From Cytophagaceae bacterium (GTDB lineage: Bacteria; Bacteroidota; Bacteroidia; Cytophagales; Spirosomataceae): a DNA stretch of 10,111 bases. The position numbers were made by a program, and so were the translations under genes. Below the pieces are notes generated by a model, which had not been told where the DNA came from, searched no databases, and saw only the letters and a list, made by a program, of their open reading frames with translations. This document shows, piece by piece, positions 1-5,517 of this stretch. Position 1 is the first letter of the stretch; each line of letters opens with the position of its first letter. The stretch covers positions 1 through 10,111 of the forward strand of contig CANIYB010000067.1 in NCBI GenBank assembly GCA_947471105.1, read 5' to 3'.

Positions 1-1
1 C

Positions 2-100
2 CAAGAACAACGCTTAATCAAGGCCGGAACAATTGCTCTTCAGGCACATGATCCCAAAAGTAAAGTAGCTTATAAAAGCATTAAAGTTAGATCTCTATAA
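2..100 (+). CDS. C-terminal end of a DUF1080 (3-keto-disaccharide hydrolase-like) protein, partial
   Basis: An open frame enters from the left edge and ends at a TAA at 98-100, giving 32 residues. The visible tail has the pattern IALQAHDP followed by VAYKSIKVRSL. This resembles the last two beta strands of DUF1080 (3-keto-disaccharide hydrolase) domains, which commonly end in a glycine, then a LQ-D/H-D motif, then a Y/F-(K/R)-N/S-I-(R/K)-I segment. These proteins are usually secreted, concanavalin-like glycan-binding or hydrolysing proteins and are abundant in Bacteroidota. The start, signal peptide and most of the domain lie outside the window, so the family call rests only on this tail. The gene runs towards lpdA and shares the hairpin at 127-154 as its terminator. 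Confidence 0.55.
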   Translation, partial: QEQRLIKAGTIALQAHDPKSKVAYKSIKVRSL

Positions 101-126
101 TTGAGGTTGATTTTTTAGGCATAAAA

Positions 127-154
127 AAAAGAGGAGCTTTGTGGCTCCTCTTTT
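127..154. terminator. Bidirectional intrinsic terminator between the DUF1080-like gene and lpdA
   Basis: A perfect 11-bp inverted repeat (AAAAGAGGAGC at 127-137 and its complement at 144-154) flanks a 6-base loop. The GC-rich core is bordered by A's on the left and T's on the right, so it gives a hairpin plus U-run on either strand. It lies 26 bases after the plus-strand stop and 19 bases after the lpdA stop, as expected for a terminator shared by convergent genes. Confidence 0.85.
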
Positions 155-173
155 GATTTAGACAAGTAGCCGA

Positions 174-1568
174 TTATAAATCGACCGCCTCTCCATAAGC
201 CGCTTCTGTGGCACCTTTAAATGCCTCAGACATCGTAGGATGTGGATGAATGGATTTCATAATTTCATATGCAGTACTTTCTAATTTCCTGACCACCACG
301 GCTTCGGCAATTAATTCAGTTACGTTATATCCAATCATATGGGCGCCAAGTAATTCACCATATTTGGCATCATAAATGACTTTCACAAATCCGTCTCTAG
401 CTCCAGCAGCTGTCGCTTTCCCTGAGGCTACAAAAGGGAATTTCCCCACTTTAATTTCATATCCAGCTTCGATCGCCTTTTTCTCCGTCATTCCCACGGA
501 AGCGATTTCTGGGGTACAATAGGTACAACCCGGAATGTTGCTATAATCCAAAGCTTCTGTCTTATGACCAGCGATTTTCTCTACACAAATAATGCCTTCC
601 GCTGATGCTACGTGAGCCAAAGCAGGTCCCGGAGTTACGTCACCGATGGCATAATATCCTGGAATATTCGTTTCGTACCATGCATTCACGGGGATTTTAC
701 CTTTATCCACAATAATGCCCACTTCCTCAAGGCCGATGTTTTCAAGATTTGAAATGACACCTGCTGCAGATAGAACAATATCACAAGTTATTTCTTGATT
801 TCCAGTAGGCGTTTTAATGCTTACTTTGCAACCTTTTCCTTTGGTATCTACTTTCTCAACACTTGAATTGGTCAAGATATCAATACCCATTTTTTTGTAT
901 TGCTTGGCCAGCTCTTTTGAAACATCTTCATCTTCTACGGGCACAACATTCGGAAGAAACTCAACAATAGTCACCTTAGTGCCCATTGCAGCATATACAT
1001 ACGCAAATTCTACGCCTATGGCTCCTGAGCCTATGATGACCATCGAATCTGGACGCTTTGCCAAACTCATCGCTTTGCGATATTCAATGACTTTTTCTCC
1101 GTCAATGGGTATATTAGGCAAGGCACGAGCACGTGCACCTGTCGCAATCATGATGTATTTTCCATCGTAAATGACCGACTTACCTTCTGCGTCAATGACC
1201 TCTACTTTTTTACCGGGTTTAACTTTCCCCGTTCCCATGATGACGTCAATTTTATTTTTTTTCATCAAAAATTGCACTCCTTTGCTCATGTTATCAGCTA
1301 CTCCACGTGAACGTGAAATAACAGCTGAGAAATCAGCTTCGGCTCCTTTGACTGTAATTCCATAGTCAGAGGCATGTTTGATGTATTCAAAAACTTGGGC
1401 AGATTTCAAAAGTGCTTTAGTCGGTATACATCCCCAGTTTAGGCATATTCCGCCTAAGGATTCCTTTTCAATTACCGCACATTTTAAACCTAATTGAGAA
1501 GCTCGGATAGCTGCTACATAACCTCCAGGGCCTGAGCCTACCACGATCAAATCGTAAGATTGCGCCAT
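174..1568 (-). CDS. lpdA: Dihydrolipoyl dehydrogenase (E3)
   Basis: This FAD-dependent pyridine nucleotide-disulfide oxidoreductase reoxidises dihydrolipoyl groups with NAD+. It is the E3 subunit of the pyruvate and 2-oxoglutarate dehydrogenase complexes (and of glycine cleavage) in the cytoplasm. The 464-residue protein has the usual length. Visible motifs are the FAD-binding GSGPGG (11-16), the redox-active pair Cys42/Cys47 in CLNWGCIPTK, the NAD-binding GSGAIG (180-185), a second FAD motif around AIGD, and the C-terminal dimer-interface dyad His443/Glu448 in HPTMSE. I chose the ATG at 1566-1568 because the protein then starts MAQSYDLIVVG, as family members do. The frame stays open upstream to 1649, but that adds 27 unrelated residues (MFFFFIKCK...) and would overlap the prfB promoter. 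The gene stands alone, divergent from prfB, and no E1 or E2 gene is in the window. No Shine-Dalgarno is visible. Confidence 0.96.
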   Translation of the reverse strand: MAQSYDLIVVGSGPGGYVAAIRASQLGLKCAVIEKESLGGICLNWGCIPTKALLKSAQVFEYIKHASDYGITVKGAEADFSAVISRSRGVADNMSKGVQFLMKKNKIDVIMGTGKVKPGKKVEVIDAEGKSVIYDGKYIMIATGARARALPNIPIDGEKVIEYRKAMSLAKRPDSMVIIGSGAIGVEFAYVYAAMGTKVTIVEFLPNVVPVEDEDVSKELAKQYKKMGIDILTNSSVEKVDTKGKGCKVSIKTPTGNQEITCDIVLSAAGVISNLENIGLEEVGIIVDKGKIPVNAWYETNIPGYYAIGDVTPGPALAHVASAEGIICVEKIAGHKTEALDYSNIPGCTYCTPEIASVGMTEKKAIEAGYEIKVGKFPFVASGKATAAGARDGFVKVIYDAKYGELLGAHMIGYNVTELIAEAVVVRKLESTAYEIMKSIHPHPTMSEAFKGATEAAYGEAVDL

Positions 1569-1618
1569 ATTATTAGATGATTTATATGAATGAGACCGCA
1601 ATTTAGCACAAAATCGGG

Positions 1619-1626
1619 TATATTTG
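1619..1626 (+). promoter_or_regulatory. Candidate Bacteroidota promoter (-7 element) for prfB
   Basis: TATATTTG matches the Bacteroidota -7 consensus TAnnTTTG exactly and ends 23 bases before the prfB ATG at 1650. No good -33 TTG is seen at the usual distance, so the call rests on the -7 element and its position. Confidence 0.5.
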
Positions 1627-1649
1627 CACTTTATAAAGAAGAAAAACAT

Positions 1650-2724
1650 ATGACTAAGGACAGGTTCAATGACCTGAAAGCCAGAATAGAGGCTTTAAGG
1701 AGGTATCTTTGACTACGATCACAAAAAATATTTAATTTCAGAATTAGAAACGGTCACGTTGGATCCGGCATTTTGGGATAATCCTGTCAAGGCTGAAACC
1801 ACCATGAGGGAGATGAGGGGGCTGAAGTTTTGGACCGACGGCTTTGACCAATTAGCCAATGCGCAAGGCGATTTAGAAACCATCTGGGAATTTTACGAAA
1901 TGCAAGAAGCCTCCGAAGCCGAGGTAGATGCAGAAGGCGAGAAATTAGAGGCCAAGTTAGAGGCATTGGAATTCCGTAAAATGATGTCGGATGAGGGGGA
2001 TAATATGAGCGCGGTACTTGAAATTAATGCGGGCGCGGGAGGTACGGAATCTCAAGATTGGGCGTCCATGTTGTTACGAATGTATCAAATGTGGTCCGAA
2101 AAAAATGGTTTTAAGATTCGCTTGGTTGACCAAAATGATGGAGATGTTGCGGGTATAAAATCAGTCACCATCGAGGTGGATGGTGAGTTTGCCTATGGAA
2201 ATTTAAAATCGGAAAATGGCGTTCATCGCCTCGTTCGAATCTCACCTTTTGACTCAAATGCGCGTCGGCATACCTCATTTGCATCCGTATATGTGTGCCC
2301 TTTAGCGGATGATACGATTGAAATTGACATTAATCCTGCTGATATTGATTGGGATACTTTTCGTTCAGGAGGTGCCGGCGGCCAAAATGTCAATAAAGTA
2401 GAAACAGCCGTACGTTTAACCCACAAACCTTCTGGAATTATCATTGCGTGCCAACAAGAACGTTCGCAGTTGATGAATAAGGAAGTCGCCCTCCGATTGT
2501 TAAAGTCTAAACTCTATCAAATCGAAATCGACAAGCGCAATGCGGCTCGTGCTGAAGTGGAGGCTGGTAAAAAGAAAATTGAGTGGGGTTCTCAAATCAG
2601 ATCTTATGTGCTAGATGATCGACGGGTTAAGGACCATCGGACTAACCATCAAACTTCGAATACCGATGCGGTGTTGGACGGAGAAATCAATGAATTTATT
2701 AAGGCTTATTTAATGGAGAATTAG
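1650..2724 (+). CDS. prfB: Peptide chain release factor 2, with programmed +1 frameshift
   Basis: RF2 recognises UAA and UGA stop codons in the ribosomal A site and triggers peptide release. The gene is split between two frames. ATG at 1650 encodes 20 residues ending RRYL, followed by an in-frame TGA at 1710-1712. A +1 slip on CUU-U continues as DYDHKKYL... to the TAG at 2722-2724. The joined protein has 357 residues, close to the family's roughly 365. The codon-recognition tripeptide SPF lies at 198-200 and identifies RF2 rather than RF1 (PxT). The catalytic GGQ lies at 243-245, where Gln is normally methylated by PrmC. The N-terminal helical domain, with its acidic stretch, comes before the SPF region. 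Expression should be autoregulated: low RF2 makes UGA decoding slow and favours the frameshift. The gene is single, divergent from lpdA and convergent with the DksA-like operon. Confidence 0.97.
1698..1713 (+). promoter_or_regulatory. prfB +1 programmed frameshift site
   Basis: The elements are a Shine-Dalgarno-like AGGAGG at 1698-1703, a 3-base spacer (TAT), the slippery CTT at 1707-1709, the in-frame stop TGA at 1710-1712 and a following C at 1713. This is the same arrangement as in Escherichia coli prfB: SD-like stretch, UAU, CUU UGA C. The peptidyl-tRNA-Leu slips from CUU to UUU, which skips T1710 in effect and resumes at GAC 1711-1713. The poor termination context UGA-C assists. It explains why the coding frame before 1710 and the frame after it differ by +1. 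Confidence 0.95.
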
Positions 2725-2767
2725 CCAATTTTATTTTTGCTTTTTTTGATGGGTCGGGGTGCATTTT

Positions 2768-2797
2768 AGCTTTAAAAATTTGAAAATTTTTAAAGCT
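2768..2797. repeat. Perfect 13-bp AT-rich inverted repeat after prfB
   Basis: AGCTTTAAAAATT (2768-2780) and its exact complement (2785-2797) flank a TGAA loop. It lies 43 bases after the prfB stop in the gap between convergent genes. Neither side has a clear T-run, so it is not a classic intrinsic terminator. It may still form a 3'-end hairpin on the prfB transcript. Confidence 0.55.
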
Positions 2798-2811
2798 TGC
2801 TGAAAGCGCTA

Positions 2812-2836
2812 CAAAAAATCAAACGTTTGAGATTTT
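2812..2836 (-). terminator. Weak candidate terminator of the dksA-like operon
   Basis: Read on the minus strand, the 12-bp palindrome TCAAACGTTTGA (2819-2830) is followed directly by a run of T's. An overlapping alternative stem pairs AAAATC (2815-2820) with GATTTT (2831-2836). It lies just past the stop of the last gene of the trio (2840). The stem is AT-rich and short, so termination strength is uncertain. Confidence 0.4.
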
Positions 2837-2839
2837 GAT

Positions 2840-3172
2840 TTATTGTTCTTTTGATACCGATTCTTCCTCGAGATTTTTGAGATAATCAACTAACTTATCT
2901 TTTGCCATGGATAGCGCGACGGCTAATAAATAGGATTTAATAGCCGACCCTAAAAATGATGGTTCGTTTTTTCCTTCCTTTTTAGATTCGCTACCTCCGG
3001 AGAAAAGGGAATAAATCAAATAACTTCCTGCAACAATTCCCCCGGCAATTAATATTTGATTCCCGCGTTCCTTGGCTATTTTTTTCAAATCGTCCATTTC
3101 TAATGAAATATTTGATTTCACTTCATTTGCTTGCACTTCTAATGCTTTACGTTTATTCTCTAAATCAGTCAT
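2840..3172 (-). CDS. Small YtxH/YqjD-like membrane protein, function unknown
   Basis: The protein has 110 residues. A charged, probably helical N-terminal part (1-37, rich in Lys, Glu and Asp) precedes a membrane segment at about 39-58 (ILIAGGIVAGSYLIYSLF). A polar linker rich in Ser, Lys and Glu follows, then a second hydrophobic helix around 76-90 and an acidic tail. This layout resembles the small YtxH- or YqjD/ElaB-type proteins, which are single-membrane-anchor and often stress- or stationary-phase-related, but no diagnostic motif identifies the family. The ATG at 3170-3172 overlaps the end of the upstream gene by 8 bases (ATGACTGA), so translation is probably coupled. An open extension to 3220 lies wholly inside the upstream coding sequence and was not used. 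It is the last gene of the dksA-like trio. Confidence 0.75.
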   Translation of the reverse strand: MTDLENKRKALEVQANEVKSNISLEMDDLKKIAKERGNQILIAGGIVAGSYLIYSLFSGGSESKKEGKNEPSFLGSAIKSYLLAVALSMAKDKLVDYLKNLEEESVSKEQ

Positions 3173-3527
3173 GATCGTTCTCGTGGGCATTTGTAAATTC
3201 GTCAACTTCCTCCAAATCAATTAAAGGAACATCTGGATTTTTTTTATTCAAGGAATAAATAATAAAGAGGCTAATGACTAGCGCAATTCCTGACACACTC
3301 ATATATCCAATAAAGGAACTTTCAAAATAGTCATTAAGGAAGTTTGCAAGTCCCAATAGTAAGAATAAAAGAGTAATTCCAACGGCAAATGCGGCTAATA
3401 TAAATTTAAAAATTCTGGATAATAATTCTTCTAAGCGTTCTTGGATGTCCAATTTCACCAACTCCAATTGAGTTTTGATGTATTTGGTGACCAAGTCTAC
3501 AAGTTTAGAATTATCAAAAATCCCCAT
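3165..3527 (-). CDS. Phage holin family (Phage_holin_3_6/YqjE-like) membrane protein
   Basis: The 120-residue protein has an amphipathic N-terminal helix (about 8-38, starting MGIFDNSKLVDLV and containing KLDIQERLEELLSR). Two membrane helices follow, at about 41-64 and 73-93, then an acidic cytoplasmic tail ending ENDHD. This is the layout of the holin superfamily III/DUF1469 proteins represented by YqjE. Despite the name, chromosomal members are not lysis genes and their function is poorly known. In enterobacteria yqjE sits next to yqjD, and a similar pairing appears here with the next gene. The ATG abuts the stop of the upstream dksA-like gene directly (TAAATG), and the gene's own stop overlaps the next start by 8 bases. 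The three genes are therefore almost surely one transcript. Confidence 0.75.
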   Translation of the reverse strand: MGIFDNSKLVDLVTKYIKTQLELVKLDIQERLEELLSRIFKFILAAFAVGITLLFLLLGLANFLNDYFESSFIGYMSVSGIALVISLFIIYSLNKKNPDVPLIDLEEVDEFTNAHENDHD

Positions 3528-3911
3528 TTATCGTTGTTTTAATTTTGCCTCAATGGAATGTTGAGTATGCGGCACTAAACGTAAACGCTCTTTGGAAATT
3601 AATTTTCCGGATTCTACGCATACGCCATAAGTCCCATTTTTAATTCTCATTAATGCTTTTTCTAGGCTTCCAATGAATTTTTGTAATCGAACGGCCAATT
3701 GGTTCATGTTTTCTTTTTCGGCAGTTTCTGCACCATCTTCCATTACCTTTGAATTCCCGGAGGTTTTATCCGTTCCGCTGTCGTTCTTTTTGGAAAGTGT
3801 TTCTCTTAAATAAGTTAATTCTGACCTTGAGTCTTCTAATTTTTCTAAAATTATTTGTTCAAATTCTTTTAACTCCTCCGCCGAATAGCGTTGTTTTTCT
3901 TCGTTTCCCAT
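3528..3911 (-). CDS. TraR/DksA family RNA polymerase-binding regulator with degraded zinc finger
   Basis: DksA-type proteins insert a coiled coil into the RNA polymerase secondary channel and, with ppGpp, alter promoter choice. This 127-residue version has a long helical N-terminal part (11-40). A DGAETA motif at 59-64 corresponds to the coiled-coil tip motif DxxDxA of E. coli DksA, with Glu replacing the second Asp. A second helix (64-92) and the C-terminal globular part (93-127) follow. In that part only Cys98 remains of the four zinc ligands; aligning YGVCVES and HSIEAK with E. coli puts Ser101, Ser119 and Ala122 at the other sites. Loss of the cysteines is common in Bacteroidota members of the family. 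I chose ATG 3909-3911 (MGNEEKQRY); the open extension to 3947 adds hydrophobic residues unlike the family. It leads an operon with two small membrane proteins. Confidence 0.85.
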   Translation of the reverse strand: MGNEEKQRYSAEELKEFEQIILEKLEDSRSELTYLRETLSKKNDSGTDKTSGNSKVMEDGAETAEKENMNQLAVRLQKFIGSLEKALMRIKNGTYGVCVESGKLISKERLRLVPHTQHSIEAKLKQR

Positions 3912-4005
3912 AATAAATATCGAATGATTAAGAATGGTAAATATCAAAGATTTAACTCAAAACGCTTGAATATCAAACCTTTAATATTTTTAGTTAACAT
4001 TTCTA

Positions 4006-4013
4006 CAAAGATA
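4006..4013 (-). promoter_or_regulatory. Candidate -7 promoter element for the dksA-like operon
   Basis: On the minus strand the sequence reads TATCTTTG, an exact match to TAnnTTTG, inside the 141-bp gap between pnuC and the dksA-like gene. It would give a leader of about 90 bases. No convincing -33 TTG is visible. Confidence 0.4.
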
Positions 4014-4052
4014 ATTTTATATGATTGATTTAGGTAATTATTGATATAAAAT

Positions 4053-4616
4053 CTATGACAATTTTTTTTTCCAAGTATAAAATCCGCTAAAAGCAAAGAT
4101 TAAGAAGATGAAGTAAAGTATGGCTGTTCCATTCATTCCCTTATATAGATAGATTCCGATGTAAATAATATTCACAAAAATCCATACGAGCCAGTTTTCA
4201 ATTTTCATTTTAGCTGCCAAATAAGTACCCCAGATACTAAAACCTGTTAGAGTCGCATCTAAATATGGGAAGGAAACATTGGATAGGTCACGATGTAGGT
4301 AGCCTGAGATTACCCCAAAAAGAACAGATCCTCCGGTGCCAATTATAAGGTTCACCCCACTCGACTGACTGACTTCTAATAACTGTTCGGTTTTATTCCA
4401 TTGCACAAATCCATAAATCGCCATGGCCATAAATACTCCTTGCAATTCCATGTCGGAGTATAGACCTACCCGATAAAAAAGAATACCATAGATGCAGGAA
4501 GCGATGAAATTCCAAATCCAGGCAATTTTATGTTGTTGGGTGGAATAAAATACACCCAGAAGTGCTGTGATTATTCCTGCATATTCTAATCCATGCGATT
4601 GTATCGATTCGATCAT
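4053..4616 (-). CDS. pnuC: PnuC family transporter (nicotinamide riboside type)
   Basis: PnuC proteins are SWEET-like inner-membrane channels that pass nicotinamide riboside by facilitated diffusion; the substrate is trapped by phosphorylation inside, feeding NAD synthesis. The 187-residue protein is almost entirely hydrophobic, with about seven membrane segments. It shows family signatures: WNFIAS near 34-40, IYGFVQW at 67-73, ENWLVWIFVNI at 140-150 and a C-terminal FSGFYTWKK. Its start overlaps the nth stop by four bases (ATGA), so the two are translated together. Some Bacteroidota homologues (PnuT) carry thiamine instead and usually sit behind a TPP riboswitch with thiamine genes. Neither is present here, which favours the nicotinamide riboside assignment, although the substrate cannot be proved from sequence alone. 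No NadR or kinase gene is nearby. Confidence 0.85.
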   Translation of the reverse strand: MIESIQSHGLEYAGIITALLGVFYSTQQHKIAWIWNFIASCIYGILFYRVGLYSDMELQGVFMAMAIYGFVQWNKTEQLLEVSQSSGVNLIIGTGGSVLFGVISGYLHRDLSNVSFPYLDATLTGFSIWGTYLAAKMKIENWLVWIFVNIIYIGIYLYKGMNGTAILYFIFLIFAFSGFYTWKKKLS

Positions 4617-5254
4617 TTTATTTTTTCAAAATACGCACAAAAATGACTGATTTCACAAACTTGGCATTTTGGGGTTCTGGCCAAGCATACATACCTACCA
4701 TGCAAAATTAACCAATGGTGAGCCACTGGAATGATGTCGTCTGGTAAATGTTTGATAATGGATAGTTCGACTTTTAGCGGTGTATTTGCCGTTTTAGGAA
4801 CAAGGCCTAGTCGGCGAGACACCCTAAAAACATGTGTATCCACAGCCATAGTGGGCTGGTTATAAATGACAGAAGCAATCACATTCGCTGTTTTACGGCC
4901 CACGCCTGGTAAACTTTGTAAATCTTCCATCGTCTCGGGAACTTGGCCCTCAAACGAATCGACCATTCGTTGGCCCAAACCTAATAAATGTTTCGCTTTA
5001 TTATTGGGATAGGAAACCGACCTGATGTACGAAAAAATCTCTTCGACACTAGATTCTGAAAGTGCCTTTGCATCCGGAAATCGCTTAAATAGGGTAGGGG
5101 TAATTTGGTTGATTCGCTTGTCCGTACATTGAGCCGACAAAACCACAGCCACTAAAAGTTCAAATGGATTTGAATAATGTAGTTCTGTTTCGGCCGTAGG
5201 AAAACGGGTCGAAAAGTGGGAAATAAATGCTTGAAATCGCTCTTTCTTTTGCAT
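4613..5254 (-). CDS. nth: Endonuclease III (DNA glycosylase/AP lyase)
   Basis: This base excision repair enzyme removes oxidised pyrimidines and cleaves the abasic site by beta-elimination. The 213-residue protein has the family's usual length (about 211). The helix-hairpin-helix LPGVGRKTANVI spans 115-126 with catalytic Lys121, and the catalytic aspartate is Asp139 in AVDTHVFR. A [4Fe-4S] loop, Cys190-X6-Cys197-X2-Cys200-X5-Cys206, closes the protein. All key residues are intact. I chose ATG 5252-5254 (MQKKERFQAF); a TTG at 5270-5272 would add six residues. The stop overlaps the pnuC start by four bases. The gene follows the small sigma-associated gene by 50 bases and may be read from the sigma promoter, from a local one at 5270-5277, or both. 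Confidence 0.96.
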   Translation of the reverse strand: MQKKERFQAFISHFSTRFPTAETELHYSNPFELLVAVVLSAQCTDKRINQITPTLFKRFPDAKALSESSVEEIFSYIRSVSYPNNKAKHLLGLGQRMVDSFEGQVPETMEDLQSLPGVGRKTANVIASVIYNQPTMAVDTHVFRVSRRLGLVPKTANTPLKVELSIIKHLPDDIIPVAHHWLILHGRYVCLARTPKCQVCEISHFCAYFEKIK

Positions 5255-5269
5255 CAAATGTGCTTTGAA

Positions 5270-5277
5270 CAAAGGTA
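5270..5277 (-). promoter_or_regulatory. Possible -7 promoter element for nth-pnuC
   Basis: The minus strand reads TACCTTTG, an exact TAnnTTTG match, ending 15 bases before the chosen nth ATG. No clear -33 element accompanies it. If real, the leader would be very short, and the upstream TTG start for nth would be excluded. Confidence 0.3.
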
Positions 5278-5304
5278 AGAATTATTTTAAGATTGTTTTT
5301 CCGC

Positions 5305-5517
5305 TTAGGAATGTAGGGCTGATTTGCTTTTAGAATAAGCTAAAATAGCCTCTAAAGACTGATTAGAAGGCTCAAATAGGGCCTCTTCCAATTTATCTTT
5401 TACCTTTTGAAAGGATGCTAACTCCGAGCATTCTTCAGCATTTAAAAGCTGATCGAGCCCTTCTTTAGGCTCATATAAGATTTTAATAAGGTCATTTGGG
5501 GTAAAGTTTTGCGTCAT
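5305..5517 (-). CDS. Small acidic protein paired with the ECF sigma factor, possible regulator
   Basis: The protein has 70 residues, is soluble and mostly acidic, and has no membrane segment and no zinc-binding His/Cys cluster. It begins with the pattern FTPNDLIKILYEP and ends with SLEAILAYSKSKS. Both ends resemble small proteins of Bacteroidota that lie directly after ECF sigma genes and start with NDLI-(R/K)-(F/Y/I)-(I/L)-Y; I recognise the pattern but not a named family. The gene overlaps the sigma gene by 26 bases when started at ATG 5515-5517, so coupled translation and matched amounts are likely. By position it may be an anti-sigma or modulating partner; that role is inferred. A GTG two codons upstream is an alternative start. 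nth follows after 50 bases. Confidence 0.7.
   Translation of the reverse strand: MTQNFTPNDLIKILYEPKEGLDQLLNAEECSELASFQKVKDKLEEALFEPSNQSLEAILAYSKSKSALHS

Noticed and set aside
817..1365. Plus-strand open frames inside lpdA
   Set aside because: They are antisense to a fully conserved coding region and have low-complexity translations without domains or start context.
1569..1649. Extension of lpdA by 27 residues to an upstream ATG
   Set aside because: The added residues are unlike the family, they cover the divergent prfB promoter, and the internal ATG gives the standard MAQ-Y-DLIVVG start.
1650..1712. prfB as a pseudogene broken by an early TGA
   Set aside because: The stop lies in the canonical AGGAGG-TAT-CTT-TGA-C recoding site, and the downstream protein is complete with SPF and GGQ.
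2223..2444. Minus-strand open frame inside prfB
   Set aside because: It is antisense to the SPF-GGQ region of RF2, so its openness follows from the codon use of the real gene.
3165..3527. Prophage remnant suggested by the holin-family protein
   Set aside because: No endolysin, structural or integrase gene is nearby; chromosomal YqjE-like proteins of this family are ordinary and are usually linked to YqjD-like genes, as here.
4617..5304. TPP or NAD-type riboswitch controlling pnuC
   Set aside because: pnuC overlaps nth directly, so there is no leader before it, and I see no riboswitch-like structure in the short gap before nth.
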